A model generated the notes under the pieces. That model was not told the DNA's origin, ran no database searches, and saw only the letters and a program-made list of their open reading frames with translations. 64,000 nt of DNA from Metalysinibacillus jejuensis (GTDB taxonomy: Bacteria; Bacillota; Bacilli; Bacillales_A; Planococcaceae), in assembly GCF_003057615.1 (NCBI RefSeq), contig NZ_QAFW01000002.1, positions 1-64,000 of the forward strand, written 5' to 3'. Position 1 is the stretch's first letter. Every line of letters begins with the position of its first letter. This document shows, piece by piece, positions 1-11,257 of the stretch. Position numbers and translations under genes: made by a program.

Positions 1-109
1 CCGTCCGCCGCTAAATCCAGAGAAGCAAGCTTCTCTTTCATTCGCTCGACTTGCATGTATTAGGCACGCCGCCAGCGTTCGTCCTGAGCCAGGATCAAAC
101 TCTCCATAA
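1..109 (-). rRNA. rrs: 16S ribosomal RNA, 5' end only (partial)
   Basis: The minus strand contains the near-universal 16S start GAGTTTGATCCTGGCTCAG (plus coordinates 84-102), followed by the conserved stretch ending in the GCGGCGGACGG block and, between them, the variable V1 hairpin with a GAAGCTTGCTTC tip. The gene runs off the left edge, so only about 109 nt are present. The exact mature 5' end (about 109-112) is estimated by comparison with Bacillus. It is the first gene of an rRNA operon running away from oriC behind gyrA, as in Bacillus. V1 is too short to assign a genus. Confidence 0.96.
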
Positions 110-252
110 GAGAGCGATTAAGCTCATGTTGCTGGCATCAATTTTGATGTCCAAAATTTTGTTTCAATTTAATGAAACGATTTATTGATTAACGTTTTGC
201 TTGTTCAGTTTTCAAGGTTCATGTTTGCGTCGCTTGTTTCAGCAACTTTTAT
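110..252 (-). other. rRNA operon leader
   Basis: The transcribed leader between promoter P2 and the 16S start. On the minus strand it contains ACCTTGAAAACTGAACAAG (about 203-221), which closely resembles the leader upstream of 16S genes in other Bacillales and is associated there with antitermination and RNase III processing. No open reading frame is apparent. Confidence 0.6.
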
Positions 253-282
253 ATCATAACATTTTGTTAAGTTGTTTGTCAA
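253..282 (-). promoter_or_regulatory. rRNA promoter P2
   Basis: On the minus strand, a perfect -35 TTGACA (277-282) is separated by 18 bp from TATGAT (253-258). It lies about 145 bp upstream of 16S, as expected for the proximal promoter of a tandem rrn pair. Confidence 0.75.
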
Positions 283-336
283 CATCTTTTTTTAAAATGT
301 TTTTTTGAAGTTGTTATGTCATTTGCGACTTACATA

Positions 337-365
337 AGAATATCAGTATATCATTTTAATGTCAA
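337..365 (-). promoter_or_regulatory. rRNA promoter P1
   Basis: On the minus strand, TTGACA (360-365), a 17-bp spacer and TATTCT (337-342). Together with P2, 80 bp downstream, it gives the tandem promoter layout usual for Bacillus rRNA operons. The stretch 366-465 holds no gene, only a weak CCCTA/TAGGG hairpin at 403-424 that may end the neighbouring HD-GYP transcript. Confidence 0.65.
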
Positions 366-465
366 CACTTTTACGATATTAATTTAAATACTTATAAACA
401 GCCCCTACAGCATGCACTATAGGGACCGTTAAATACGTGTCTTCTTCTTTATAGTAGAGAGTGAT

Positions 466-1575
466 TTATCTTAAAATATGTTGGATATGAATATGCCTGA
501 AGTTTTGTAAATCTAACATCTCGCCTGTTCGGCTTAATTTTATTAAAGGTCTAGTAGGTGCATTAGAATTCATATAAAGTACTTCACCATGCTCCAAATT
601 AGATAATAATACACGACTTCCAATCGATAAATCGGAAACAACAGATAATAGCGCATCTGTTACGCGTAAGTTGAACTTACCAAACTCTTCTTCTTTAATT
701 TTTTCTAGCACTTTAAAAGAAGGTTCTTTAGCACGATACGCTCGTTCACAAATCATAGCATGGAAAACATCTGCTACTGCTATAATTTGTGCTTCCATTG
801 TTATTTTATCCACTTTCTCTCCTGTAGGATAACCACTTCCATCTAAACGCTCATGATGCTGAAACACAGCTGCCTTTACCGCTTGCTTTAGCACAGGGAT
901 ATCTTTAATCATTTGATAACTATAAATCGGATGCTTGCGAATTTCATTAAATTCCATTTCTGTTAAAGCACCCTTTTTATCTCTTATGGACGGTGATATT
1001 TTAGCCATCCCAGAGTCAGCTAATGCGCCACCTAGTGCTAATTGAATAGTAACTCCACGATCATAACCTAGCTTTTGTGCAATCACTCCTGTAATTAGGC
1101 CCGTAGCGATACAATGATGATATAAGTATTTATTAGGATCAGAATATTCATTTAAATCTAAAATAATCGTACGGTCATTCAGTGCCATTTCAATAATAGG
1201 TAGTAAGATGCCGCGTAGCTTTGTAATATCTACTTTAGCTCCTGCTTCCCATGCTTGAAATTCCTTTTTAAATTGTGCAACACTTTCTAAATATACACGC
1301 TTAAATACAACTTCTGTTTTAGGAGCAGCTACTTCACGTTGCTCATTACTTTCGGCAACAGGGAGAGAGGCTACTTCTTCGTCACTTGAGCGTAGAACAG
1401 GTACTTGCGTAATATTAAAAACATCAAAAATATGTAAGTGCTCATATGTTAGTTTAGTATTTTCAGCTACGACAGGATATTTTGTATTTACTAAAATATC
1501 TTCTGCAATTATTTCACCTACACGTAGTTGATTAATCGGCACATGTGTCAATGCTAATTCAGTTTCCACATTCAT
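466..1575 (-). CDS. HD-GYP domain protein with altered HD dyad
   Basis: 369 aa, cytoplasmic, no membrane segment seen. The HD-GYP domain spans about residues 140-300. HD-GYP enzymes are usually c-di-GMP phosphodiesterases. The GYP signature is intact (HHERLDGSGYP, 240-250), as are His215 and Asp269, but the HD dyad that normally supplies two metal ligands reads Ala186-Asp187 (GALADSGMAK). Catalysis may therefore be weakened, changed or lost; it could act as a c-di-GMP sensor. The N-terminal 120 residues are not recognised. It lies between gyrA and the rRNA operon with its own ribosome binding site (AGGAAGGTG), separated from gyrA by a terminator. Confidence 0.85.
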   Translation of the reverse strand: MNVETELALTHVPINQLRVGEIIAEDILVNTKYPVVAENTKLTYEHLHIFDVFNITQVPVLRSSDEEVASLPVAESNEQREVAAPKTEVVFKRVYLESVAQFKKEFQAWEAGAKVDITKLRGILLPIIEMALNDRTIILDLNEYSDPNKYLYHHCIATGLITGVIAQKLGYDRGVTIQLALGGALADSGMAKISPSIRDKKGALTEMEFNEIRKHPIYSYQMIKDIPVLKQAVKAAVFQHHERLDGSGYPTGEKVDKITMEAQIIAVADVFHAMICERAYRAKEPSFKVLEKIKEEEFGKFNLRVTDALLSVVSDLSIGSRVLLSNLEHGEVLYMNSNAPTRPLIKLSRTGEMLDLQNFRHIHIQHILR

Positions 1576-1637
1576 TCACCTTCCTAGGTTTTTCTATTAG
1601 TTTACCACGTTGCTAAAAAAAATTGCCTATCTGCATA

Positions 1638-1678
1638 GAAAAAGCCACTGCCCTTTTTTAAAAAGGGCAGTAGCTTTT
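1638..1678 (-). terminator. gyrA rho-independent terminator
   Basis: A GC-rich hairpin built on CTGCCC and GGGCAG arms flanked by A and T runs, immediately downstream of the gyrA stop. The minus strand ends in a T run, so it stops gyrA transcription before the HD-GYP gene. Confidence 0.85.
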
Positions 1679-1690
1679 CATGAAGCTTCA

Positions 1691-4153
1691 TTATTGCTCT
1701 ACTTCATCTTCCTCAATTTCTTCATCGTCATCTTTTTTTACTTTAGCAACTGTTGCTACATACTCTTCGTCAGATAAACGAATTAAACGCACACCTTGTG
1801 TATTACGTCCGATTTGAGAAATATCATCCACATCCATACGAATGAGCATGCCTTCAACTGTAATCAACATTACGTCTTCTTCGCCAGTCACTGTTTTAAC
1901 CGCTACGACATTGCCTGTTTTTTCAGTTACTTGCATCGTTTTAATACCGACACCGCCACGCGATTGCAGACGGTATTCCGATTGCTTCGTACGTTTACCA
2001 TAACCATTTTCACTTACAACTAAAATATCCTGGTCTTCTTCGATAATTTCCATACCTACTACGTAATCTTCGTCACGTAAGCGAATACCGCGTACACCTG
2101 CTGCCGTTCTACCCATTGCTCGAATGTCGGTTTCTTCAAAGCGAATTAACATACCTTGGTGTGTCCCGATAATAATATGTTTCGCACCATCTGTTAAACG
2201 TACTGCAATAAGTTCATCTTCTTCACGAAGCGTAATTGCAATAAGGCCATTTGTACGGATATTAGCAAAGTTTGAAACAGCTGTACGTTTCGTTACACCT
2301 GTTTTTGTTGTGAAGATAAAGTAAGCATCCTCATCAAATGAAGGCACACGAATCATCGCTGTGACACTTTCTTCTTTTTCAAGGTTTAGTAAGTTAACAA
2401 TTGGTAACCCCTTAGCTGTACGACTGTACTCAGGAATCTCATAGCCCTTGGCTCTAAATACCTTACCTTTTGTCGTAAAGAACAAAATAGTATCATGCGT
2501 AGAAGCAAATAATAAATGCTCTACAAAGTCATCTTCATTTGTGCCCATGCCTTGCACACCACGTCCACCACGTTTTTGACTACGGTAGGTGTTAGTAGCT
2601 AAACGTTTAATATAACCTTTATTCGTAAAGGTTATAACAGAGTCTTCTTGTGGAATTAAATCTTCGTCTTCAATAAATGCTGCGCCACCCGCCATTATTT
2701 CAGAACGGCGTGCATCACCATAGCGCTCTTTAATTTCTGTTATCTCCTCACGAATAATCGCTAAGATTTTATGTTCATCAGCCAATACAGCTTTGAGCTC
2801 TGCAATGAGCTGTTGTAATTCATTGTATTCATTTTCAATTTTTTCACGTTCTAAACCACTTAGACGCACTAAACGCATATCTAAAATAGCTTGTGCTTGG
2901 CGTTCGCTTAAACCATAAGCTTCGATTAGTTTAGGTTTAGCTTCTTCACCGTTGCGAGAACCACGAATAATGGTAATAATTTCATCGATATGATCAAGCG
3001 CAATACGTAAGCCTTCTAAAATATGAGCGCGGTCTTGTGCTTTTTTTAGTTCAAACTCAGTACGACGACGAATAACTACCTTTTGGTGCTCTAAATAGTG
3101 ATAAAGCGCTTCTTTTAAAGCTAACACTTTAGGTCGGCCGTCTACTAAAGCTAACATATTAACACCGAAACTTGATTGCATAGCCGTTTGTTTGTATAGG
3201 TTGTTTAATACTACATTGGCATTAGCATCACGACGGATATCCATAATAATTCGCATACCACGACGGTCAGACTCATCTTGAAGCTTTGTAATACCATCAA
3301 TTTTCTTTTCACGTACAAGCTCAGCAATTTTTTCAATCAGCTTCGCTTTATTTACTTGGTAGGGTAACTCGGAAACAACGATTGTTTCACGACCATTCGA
3401 AGTTTGTTCAATCTCTACTTTAGCTCGAATAATAATCGAGCCACGTCCTGTTTCGTACGCGCGGCGAATACCACTGCGTCCCATAATTAAGCCGCCTGTT
3501 GGAAAGTCAGGTCCTGGAATGATTGTCATTAGCTCTTCTGTTGTGATTGCTGGGTTATCTGCTAATGCTAGCACTGCATCAATTGTTTCGCCTAAGTTAT
3601 GAGGTGGAATATTTGTTGCCATACCTACTGCGATACCTGCTGCCCCATTCACTAAAAGATTAGGGTAGCGACTAGGTAATACCGTTGGCTCTTTTTCTAA
3701 ACCATCATAGTTAGGTTGATACGTAATCGTGTCTTTATTAATGTCACGTAGCATTTCCATCGCGATTTTAGACATACGAGATTCTGTATAACGCATAGCT
3801 GCCGCGCCATCACCATCGACCGAACCAAAGTTACCATGTCCATCAACTAACATATAACGGTAACTGAAGTCTTGCGCCATCCGTACCATCGCATCGTAAA
3901 TTGAAGAGTCACCGTGAGGGTGAAACTTACCCATTACGTCACCAACGATACGCGCTGATTTTTTGTGTGGTTTATCTGATGTATTACCTAATTCATTCAT
4001 GCCATATAAAATACGGCGATGTACGGGTTTTAAACCATCACGTACATCCGGTAACGCACGAGAGACGATAACACTCATCGCATAGCTTAAAAACGAGTCT
4101 TCGATTTCTTCTGTAATATTAATTCCTTTTATACTTTGTCTTTCCATTGACAT
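1691..4153 (-). CDS. gyrA: DNA gyrase subunit A
   Basis: 820 aa, the usual length. With GyrB it forms the A2B2 gyrase that introduces negative supercoils; GyrA does the DNA breakage and rejoining. The active tyrosine is Tyr122 in [10 protein letters not shown], and the GyrA box [11 protein letters not shown] is present before the C-terminal beta-pinwheel. The C-terminus is acidic. The quinolone-determining region reads [10 protein letters not shown], with Ser83 and Asp87 in E. coli numbering, the wild-type state there, so no classic resistance change is seen. The start follows a strong GAGAGGAGGT site. It lies 17 bp downstream of gyrB, so the two are probably co-transcribed, and ends at a strong terminator. 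Confidence 0.98.
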   Translation of the reverse strand: MSMERQSIKGINITEEIEDSFLSYAMSVIVSRALPDVRDGLKPVHRRILYGMNELGNTSDKPHKKSARIVGDVMGKFHPHGDSSIYDAMVRMAQDFSYRYMLVDGHGNFGSVDGDGAAAMRYTESRMSKIAMEMLRDINKDTITYQPNYDGLEKEPTVLPSRYPNLLVNGAAGIAVGMATNIPPHNLGETIDAVLALADNPAITTEELMTIIPGPDFPTGGLIMGRSGIRRAYETGRGSIIIRAKVEIEQTSNGRETIVVSELPYQVNKAKLIEKIAELVREKKIDGITKLQDESDRRGMRIIMDIRRDANANVVLNNLYKQTAMQSSFGVNMLALVDGRPKVLALKEALYHYLEHQKVVIRRRTEFELKKAQDRAHILEGLRIALDHIDEIITIIRGSRNGEEAKPKLIEAYGLSERQAQAILDMRLVRLSGLEREKIENEYNELQQLIAELKAVLADEHKILAIIREEITEIKERYGDARRSEIMAGGAAFIEDEDLIPQEDSVITFTNKGYIKRLATNTYRSQKRGGRGVQGMGTNEDDFVEHLLFASTHDTILFFTTKGKVFRAKGYEIPEYSRTAKGLPIVNLLNLEKEESVTAMIRVPSFDEDAYFIFTTKTGVTKRTAVSNFANIRTNGLIAITLREEDELIAVRLTDGAKHIIIGTHQGMLIRFEETDIRAMGRTAAGVRGIRLRDEDYVVGMEIIEEDQDILVVSENGYGKRTKQSEYRLQSRGGVGIKTMQVTEKTGNVVAVKTVTGEEDVMLITVEGMLIRMDVDDISQIGRNTQGVRLIRLSDEEYVATVAKVKKDDDEEIEEDEVEQ

Positions 4154-4170
4154 TGTTACCTCCTCTCACC

Positions 4171-6108
<1,938 letters not shown>

Positions 6109-7239
6109 CTACTCCTCTTTCAAACTAATATCTTCTGTTACTGTGCCTTGTTCCACATGAAACATCTTTGCTTCTTTAATAGTTGCATGTTCAATACCTT
6201 CTACACTCGTTGTTGTAACGAATGTTTGTACTTCACCTTTAATAGTATTTAACAAGTGAGACTGACGATAATCATCGAGCTCGGAAAGTACATCATCTAA
6301 AAGTAATACGGGCGCCTCCTGTGTTTGCTCTTTAATTAATTCAATCTCTGCTAATTTTAAAGATAAAGCCGTTGTACGTTGCTGTCCTTGAGAACCATAC
6401 ACTTGCACATCATAATCATTCACTAAAAATTGTAGATCATCTCGATGTGGCCCTATTAATGTTACCCCGCGTTCTAACTCACGTTGTTCGACTTCTTTCA
6501 AACGTGTTGTTAAAACAGCTGCAATCTCCTCGACAGTAGACTGAGCTGTTATCTCTTTTTCTGACTTATATTTAATCACTAGGGATTCCTTCCCTCGTGA
6601 AATGCTAGTATGAATGCGCGCTGCCCATTTTTGTAACAGCGTCATAAATAAAAACCTACGGTGAATAATTTCCGCTGCAGATAAGACGTACTGTGTCGTA
6701 TACACCTCTAATAAGACAGGATCTGTTTTTTTATATTTTGCATTTTTTAAAAATTGATTACGCTGTTTTAAGATTTTAGTAAATTGCATAAGTTCATGTA
6801 AATATGTAGAGGAAATTTGACCAATTTCAATGTCGATAAAACGGCGACGAAACTGAGGCGATCCCTTCACTACATTTAAATCTTCTGGCGCAAACATTAC
6901 GACATTAAATTGACCGATATATTCGCTTAATTTACTTTGTAGTAAGTGATTTACTTTTGTCTTCTTGCCTTGCTTAGTAATAACAAGTTGCAATGGAAAG
7001 CTTCCGTATTTGCGACTAATTGTACCCTCTACACGTGCATACTCTTCATTCCAGGCGATTAATTCTTTATCATTGCTCGTTCTGTGAGACTTTGTCATTG
7101 CAAGTGCATAAATCGCTTCCATCACATTCGTTTTTCCTTGTGCATTTTCTCCAATAAATACATTAATCTTAGGCGAAAAAGTTAATGCTAAATCTTTATA
7201 ATTGCGGTACTGATGCAGTGTAATATTTTCAATATGCAT
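6109..7239 (-). CDS. recF: DNA replication and repair protein RecF
   Basis: 376 aa SMC-like ATPase that helps load RecA at single-strand gaps through RecFOR. Walker A is GENAQGKT (30-37) and the ABC-type signature [19 protein letters not shown] is followed by the Walker [12 protein letters not shown]. Length and motifs are typical. It lies between yaaA (3 bp away) and gyrB (abutting), the standard Bacillus order. Its 3' end contains a parS-like site (6149-6164) encoding MFHVEQ, so the coding sequence also carries a chromosome-organisation signal. Confidence 0.97.
   Translation of the reverse strand: MHIENITLHQYRNYKDLALTFSPKINVFIGENAQGKTNVMEAIYALAMTKSHRTSNDKELIAWNEEYARVEGTISRKYGSFPLQLVITKQGKKTKVNHLLQSKLSEYIGQFNVVMFAPEDLNVVKGSPQFRRRFIDIEIGQISSTYLHELMQFTKILKQRNQFLKNAKYKKTDPVLLEVYTTQYVLSAAEIIHRRFLFMTLLQKWAARIHTSISRGKESLVIKYKSEKEITAQSTVEEIAAVLTTRLKEVEQRELERGVTLIGPHRDDLQFLVNDYDVQVYGSQGQQRTTALSLKLAEIELIKEQTQEAPVLLLDDVLSELDDYRQSHLLNTIKGEVQTFVTTTSVEGIEHATIKEAKMFHVEQGTVTEDISLKEE
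6149..6164. promoter_or_regulatory. parS-like site
   Basis: TGTTCCACATGAAACA matches the B. subtilis parS consensus TGTTNCACGTGAAACA at every defined position except one (A for G in the centre). It is the only near-full match I found in the window, lies about 4 kb from oriC, and the window encodes a ParB, so ParB loading here is likely. It is embedded in recF. Confidence 0.7.
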
Positions 7240-7242
7240 ATA

Positions 7243-7470
7243 TCAAGCCTCGCGCTGACTTATCTTAAAACGACCCGACCCTGGAATCATAATCGCATCT
7301 CCTGCACGAAGCTTACGTCCTCGGCGATCCTCTAACTCACCATTTACAAACACTTCATGCTCTTGTAGAAACCACTTTGCCATACCACCGGAACTAATAG
7401 CATCTGTCATTTTTAATAGCTGTCCTAGCGTTATAAATTCACTATCAATCATTATTTCTTCCACGTTCAC
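7243..7470 (-). CDS. yaaA: S4-domain RNA-binding protein YaaA
   Basis: 75 aa, nearly all one S4 RNA-binding fold (FITLGQLLKMTDAISSGG, then GELEDRRGRKLRAGD). B. subtilis YaaA sits in the same place between dnaN and recF and has been linked to ribosome large-subunit maturation. It is preceded by the dnaN terminator, so it is probably read from its own promoter; a TATAAT on the minus strand near 7522-7527 is a possible -10 but I could not pair it with a good -35. The exact molecular role is not visible in the sequence. Confidence 0.9.
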   Translation of the reverse strand: MNVEEIMIDSEFITLGQLLKMTDAISSGGMAKWFLQEHEVFVNGELEDRRGRKLRAGDAIMIPGSGRFKISQREA

Positions 7471-7535
7471 GCCTCCAACTTAATAAAATCGTATTTTCTT
7501 ATCATACCATTGTTACGTCTATTATAACATTTTCA

Positions 7536-7569
7536 CAAAAAAAGCGCCCTCTGAAAGAGAACGCTTTTT
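7536..7569 (-). terminator. dnaN terminator
   Basis: On the minus strand an AAGCG...CGCTT hairpin with TTCTC/GAGGG inner arms and a run of seven T follows the dnaN stop by about 12 bp. It separates dnaA-dnaN from yaaA-recF-gyrBA. Confidence 0.75.
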
Positions 7570-7581
7570 CTTAGCAAGCTA

Positions 7582-8715
7582 TTAGCTTGTACGTACCGGT
7601 AAAATAAGTTGAAGATTTGTATCATCAGCAGCTGGACGTAAAATAAATGGTCGCATTGCTCCTGTAAATTGAATTAACATTTCTTCATCATCAATGGCTT
7701 TTAATGCCTCCATCATATACTTGGCACTAAACGAAATTTTTAGGGCATCACCCTCTAATGATTGCAGCGAAATTTCTTCTTGTACTTGACCAATTTCAGG
7801 TGAATTTGAAGAAATTTCTACCGCGCGGTTATCCACAGTAGTTAAACGCACAACATTATTGCTATTTGTGCGAGCTAATAATGATGCACGATCAATCGCT
7901 TGGAATAACTCACGGCCATTTAACACCATATTTGTTTGGAAGTCTGTAGGAATTAGGCGTGATGTATCTGGATAATTTCCCTCTAATAAACGAGAGAAAA
8001 ATAACATATGATTTGTTTTAAATAGTACTTGTTGCTGGGTAATGATAATTTGTACAGGCTCTGCTGTATCAGCAATAATCTTTGATAGCTCAGTTAAACT
8101 TTTACCAGGGATAACAACATTATACGAACCCATTTGTTGTTCTAACTTTGTTTTGTAACGTGCTAAGCGGTGACTATCTGTAGCGATACAAGTTAAATCA
8201 TTACCTTCGATGTCCCAGTTTACACCTGTTAAAACTGGACGACTTTCTGTCAGCGCAACGGCAAATACTGTTTTACGAATAATAGCTTTTAAAATATTAG
8301 CCGGGATAGAAAATTGGTTGTCTTGACTAAGTTCAGGCAATAAAGGATACTCCGCTGCATCTGTAGCAATTAAATGGAAAACAGATTTACCTGAACGAAT
8401 ATACGTTTGAACACCATTTGCTAATTCAATTTCCACTTTGTTTGTTGGTAACTTACGAACAATCTCATTTAACATGCGTGCCTGTAAAACAACAGCACCT
8501 GTTTGTTCAATTTCTACAATCTCTGTAGCATCAATTTCTGTAGGGATAAAAGTTTGTATCGTTACTTCACTATCACTACCAGTTAAACGCACGCCCTCAT
8601 TGGAAACTTCAATTTTAACCCCCGTTAATATAGGCATCGTTGTTTTAGTATTAATTGCTTTCAAAATATCGTTTAAAGCGTTCGTTAAATGATCTTTCAA
8701 AATTGTAAATCTCAT
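7582..8715 (-). CDS. dnaN: DNA polymerase III beta clamp
   Basis: 377 aa sliding clamp, a ring-shaped dimer that tethers the replicative polymerase and recruits repair and initiation-control proteins. The three clamp folds are spread over the whole length; MRFTILKDHLTNAL at the start and ILPVRTS at the end are typical. It lies directly downstream of dnaA across the unwinding region of oriC. A perfect DnaA box (7829-7837) lies inside the gene; it is one of several in coding sequence and its role is unknown. Confidence 0.98.
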   Translation of the reverse strand: MRFTILKDHLTNALNDILKAINTKTTMPILTGVKIEVSNEGVRLTGSDSEVTIQTFIPTEIDATEIVEIEQTGAVVLQARMLNEIVRKLPTNKVEIELANGVQTYIRSGKSVFHLIATDAAEYPLLPELSQDNQFSIPANILKAIIRKTVFAVALTESRPVLTGVNWDIEGNDLTCIATDSHRLARYKTKLEQQMGSYNVVIPGKSLTELSKIIADTAEPVQIIITQQQVLFKTNHMLFFSRLLEGNYPDTSRLIPTDFQTNMVLNGRELFQAIDRASLLARTNSNNVVRLTTVDNRAVEISSNSPEIGQVQEEISLQSLEGDALKISFSAKYMMEALKAIDDEEMLIQFTGAMRPFILRPAADDTNLQLILPVRTS

Positions 8716-8734
8716 TTGTGTTATACCTCACTTA

Positions 8735-8797
8735 TCTTAATATATATAGTTAATAATTAAGTAGTATTAATAATAAGGGCTGTGGATTTGTGGATAA
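8735..8797 (-). promoter_or_regulatory. oriC: oriC unwinding element (DnaA boxes, GC cluster, DnaA-trios, AT-rich tract)
   Basis: Read on the minus strand this is TTATCCACA (8789-8797), an overlapping second box AAATCCACA (8781-8789), a short GCCC cluster, repeated ATT/ACT trinucleotides (about 8757-8777) and then an AT-rich tract toward dnaN. This is the same order as the basal unwinding system of B. subtilis, where DnaA on the double-stranded boxes extends onto the trios to open the duplex. The role is assigned by that similarity. Confidence 0.85.
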
Positions 8798-8856
8798 CTA
8801 TAGTTTAACAGCGCCATATCAATATTACTGGTGTTAATAACATGTTAATAACATTG

Positions 8857-8881
8857 TGTGGAAAGTATAAAGTTATGCACA
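8857..8881. promoter_or_regulatory. Degenerate DnaA boxes near dnaA stop
   Basis: TGTGGAAAG (8857-8865) and TTATGCACA (8873-8881) each resemble a DnaA box; the second has one mismatch. They lie within the dnaA-dnaN intergenic half of the origin and probably add weak DnaA sites. Confidence 0.5.
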
Positions 8882-8883
8882 CC

Positions 8884-10218
8884 TTATTTTCCGAGAGATG
8901 TTTTGATTTGCTGTATTTCTTGTTGGAGTTGCTTATCTACTTTTACTAAATTCGAGATTTTCTCATGTGCATGCAGTACAGTCGTATGGTCTCGACCACC
9001 AAACTCATTGCCGATTTTAGGCAACGAAAAATCAGTTAGTTCCCGTGACAAATACATAGCAATTTGTCGAGGATAAGCGATAGACTGTGTTCGTTTTTTA
9101 GCGGAGAAATCTTCTAATTGAATATTATAATAGTCGCCTACTACATTTTTTATATCTAAAATTGTTACTACACGTTGCTTACCAGTAGGCATAATATCTT
9201 TTAATGCTTTGCTTGCTACTTCTAGTGAAATATCGAGATCTGCTAAAGATGCATAAGCAACTACACGAATTAGTGCACCTTCTAACTCTCGAATATTGGA
9301 ATCAATTTCATTAGCGATATACACCATAACATCTTCAGGAATTGATAAGCCATCAGCTTTTGCTTTTTTGCTTAAAATGGCAATACGTGTTTCTAAATCT
9401 GGTGGTGCAATATCTGTAATTAAACCCCATTCAAATCGAGAGCGTAAACGATCTTCTAATGTAGGAATTTCTTTAGGAGGACGATCACTCGATATAATAA
9501 TTTGTTTCGCTTCCTCATGCAGAGCATTAAATGTATGGAAAAACTCCTCTTGTGTTGACTCTTTTCCCGCTAGAAATTGAATATCATCGATTAATAACAC
9601 ATCCACATTACGATACTTATCTCTAAAATCTATCGTTTTATTATCTCTAATTGAATAAATAAACTCATTTGTAAATTTTTCAGAAGATAAATACACAACT
9701 TTTGCTGCTGGATTGTGCTCAATTACATAATGACCAATAGCATGCATCAAATGTGTCTTTCCTAAGCCAACACCACCATAAATAAAGAAAGGATTATAAG
9801 CTTTTGCAGGGGCTTCAGCTACAGCAAGTGAAGCAGCATGTGCGAAGCGATTACCAGAGCCAATTACAAAGGTTTCAAATGTATATTTAGGATTTAACAT
9901 CCCGCTTACATCAATAGTTGTATTGGGTGGGGGCTGTGTTTTAATAGGAGGTAAATTTACGACATCATCTTCCTCTTTAATAATAAATTGAACAGCCATA
10001 TTTTGATTAGTAAGTTGCTTTAATACGCCTTCAATAAGGACGGTATAGTTGCGTTTTAACCATGTACAGACAAATTCGTTAGGTACAGCTACTACAATTG
10101 TGCTTCCTTCAAAATGAATGGCCTTCGTTGATTTTAGCCACGCTTCGAAACTAGGCTTGGCAATTTTTTGTTCAATTTCAGTTAATACACTTGCCCAAAA
10201 TAATTCAATATTATCCAA
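8884..10218 (-). CDS. dnaA: Chromosomal replication initiator DnaA
   Basis: 444 aa AAA+ initiator. Domain I (about 1-80, [20 protein letters not shown]) handles protein contacts, a short linker follows, the AAA+ domain has Walker A GGVGLGKT (148-155) and Walker [10 protein letters not shown], and domain IV carries the box-binding motif [14 protein letters not shown] (408-421). The start codon is TTG, placed 10 nt after AAGGAG and matching the usual N-terminus. DnaA boxes on both sides, one overlapping the likely promoter, indicate autoregulation. The protein is typical in length and no key residue is missing. Confidence 0.98.
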   Translation of the reverse strand: MDNIELFWASVLTEIEQKIAKPSFEAWLKSTKAIHFEGSTIVVAVPNEFVCTWLKRNYTVLIEGVLKQLTNQNMAVQFIIKEEDDVVNLPPIKTQPPPNTTIDVSGMLNPKYTFETFVIGSGNRFAHAASLAVAEAPAKAYNPFFIYGGVGLGKTHLMHAIGHYVIEHNPAAKVVYLSSEKFTNEFIYSIRDNKTIDFRDKYRNVDVLLIDDIQFLAGKESTQEEFFHTFNALHEEAKQIIISSDRPPKEIPTLEDRLRSRFEWGLITDIAPPDLETRIAILSKKAKADGLSIPEDVMVYIANEIDSNIRELEGALIRVVAYASLADLDISLEVASKALKDIMPTGKQRVVTILDIKNVVGDYYNIQLEDFSAKKRTQSIAYPRQIAMYLSRELTDFSLPKIGNEFGGRDHTTVLHAHEKISNLVKVDKQLQQEIQQIKTSLGK

Positions 10219-10261
10219 ATTTCAATGACTCCTTTCTTTAAAAAATCATCCTAAATTTAAA

Positions 10262-10289
10262 GCTATACACAGAAATCACAACCTGTGGA
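10262..10289 (-). promoter_or_regulatory. Candidate dnaA promoter overlapping a DnaA box
   Basis: On the minus strand TCCACA (10284-10289), a 16-bp spacer and TATAGC (10262-10267) form a weak sigma-A-like promoter 44 bp upstream of the dnaA start. The -35 lies within the DnaA box at 10284-10292, which would give direct repression by DnaA. Both hexamers match only 4 of 6. Confidence 0.35.
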
Positions 10290-10531
10290 TAACTATTATC
10301 CCAAACAACTGAACAACGTTATCCACAGGTTGTGTACAGTTGTGGATAAATAAAATAAGCCAAAATGGCAATAATAGAAGTATAGCAGAAGAATATTGAT
10401 ATAACAAGGTTTAAAAGGGTTATCCACAAGCTTATTCAAGGTGGTATTAAAGTTATCAACAGCCTATTGATATGTGAATAAGCTGTAAATAAGTCGTGAA
10501 TGAGTTATTTTGCTGAAGAAAAATATTCACA
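10284..10531. promoter_or_regulatory. oriC: oriC upstream DnaA-box cluster
   Basis: Four perfect DnaA boxes: 10284-10292 (minus), 10319-10327 (plus), 10341-10349 (minus) and 10420-10428 (plus). Weaker ones follow: TTATCAACA 10453-10461, TGTGAATAA 10473-10481, TGTAAATAA 10484-10492, ATATTCACA 10523-10531. Together with the dnaA-dnaN cluster this makes a bipartite origin as in B. subtilis. The remainder up to about 10680 is AT-rich with no clear element. Confidence 0.9.
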
Positions 10532-10701
10532 AAGTTAAGAACAGAAAAGTATAAAAAATGGGGATAACTTAAAAACAGCGTAGAAAGTTAATTTTACCAT
10601 AGAAAAATGGTAATTTGGGCTGTATGGAGGGAGCGTTAAAAATTAATTTTTACCATCTTAGTGTAGAGTAAAGAGATGAGGAAAATTGGAGGAAGTAATT
10701 T

Positions 10702-10926
10702 GTGGTGTGGCGTACGCACTACAATTTCATTGATGAGCCAAGGTATTCAACTTTTAAAAGAGGAGACCCCTCATCTGCGAAAAATGTCAGGATACCTTCT
10801 AATCGATTAGCGCTTTATGAACATACTTCACTACAGATCTCCGATTATAAATCATCTAGAAGGGTGTTAAGTGATAGGGATGAAAAAAGCCTATCCTTAT
10901 ATAGTGGGCACACACATTACGAATAA
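10702..10926 (+). CDS. Candidate 74-aa small protein between oriC and rpmH
   Basis: An open frame of 74 codons starting GTG, with GGAGGAAG at the right distance (8 nt). I do not recognise the product: it is hydrophilic and rich in Ser and Arg, with no membrane segment or motif. Against it: the region carries inverted repeats (AGATGAGG near 10674 with CCTCATCT near 10769; GATAGG/CCTATC at 10873-10895), which would equally suit a non-coding RNA or simple spacer. Nothing else accounts for this part of the 820-bp gap. Treat as possible only. Confidence 0.2.
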   Translation: MVWRTHYNFIDEPRYSTFKRGDPSSAKNVRIPSNRLALYEHTSLQISDYKSSRRVLSDRDEKSLSLYSGHTHYE

Positions 10927-10962
10927 AGAAATAACGAGTCAAATATGTAATGCTAAAAAAAT

Positions 10963-10992
10963 TTGACAAAATACCGTATAATTATATATAAT
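10963..10992 (+). promoter_or_regulatory. rpmH promoter
   Basis: Perfect -35 TTGACA (10963-10968) and perfect -10 TATAAT (10987-10992) with an 18-bp spacer, about 50 bp upstream of rpmH. The strongest sigma-A promoter match I saw in the window. Confidence 0.88.
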
Positions 10993-11040
10993 GCATAGGT
11001 CTGTATGTAGAAAAATAACTTCATTTGGAGGTGTATATAA

Positions 11041-11175
11041 ATGAAACGTACTTACCAACCAAAAACACGTAAGCACAGCCGCGTTCACGGTTTCCGCGCA
11101 CGTATGAGCTCTAAAAACGGTCGTCGCGTACTAGCTGCTCGTCGTCGTAAAGGAAGAAAAGTATTATCAGCATAA
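11041..11175 (+). CDS. rpmH: 50S ribosomal protein L34
   Basis: 44 aa, full length for the family. [19 protein letters not shown] and the Arg/Lys-rich tail are diagnostic. It binds 23S rRNA in the large subunit. It starts after a GGAGGTG site, is driven by a near-perfect promoter and is followed by a terminator, then by rnpA: the conserved rpmH-rnpA-yidC order next to oriC. Confidence 0.98.
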   Translation: MKRTYQPKTRKHSRVHGFRARMSSKNGRRVLAARRRKGRKVLSA

Positions 11176-11177
11176 GT

Positions 11178-11206
11178 CCACTGACCCAATCAGTGGTCTT
11201 TTTTTT
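11178..11206 (+). terminator. Terminator between rpmH and rnpA
   Basis: Perfect 7-bp stem CCACTGA/TCAGTGG with a CCCAA loop followed by an uninterrupted T run. It probably reduces read-through so that L34 is made in excess over RNase P protein. Confidence 0.88.
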
Positions 11207-11257
11207 CGAAAATTAGCAAGCTGATCGGGTCTTTTAATTGTTTAAGTAGGTGAAATA

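Noticed and set aside
1796-2324. Plus-strand open frames opposite gyrA
   Set aside because: No ribosome sites; they are mirror frames of a strongly coding gene. The same holds for long opposite-strand frames over other genes in the window.
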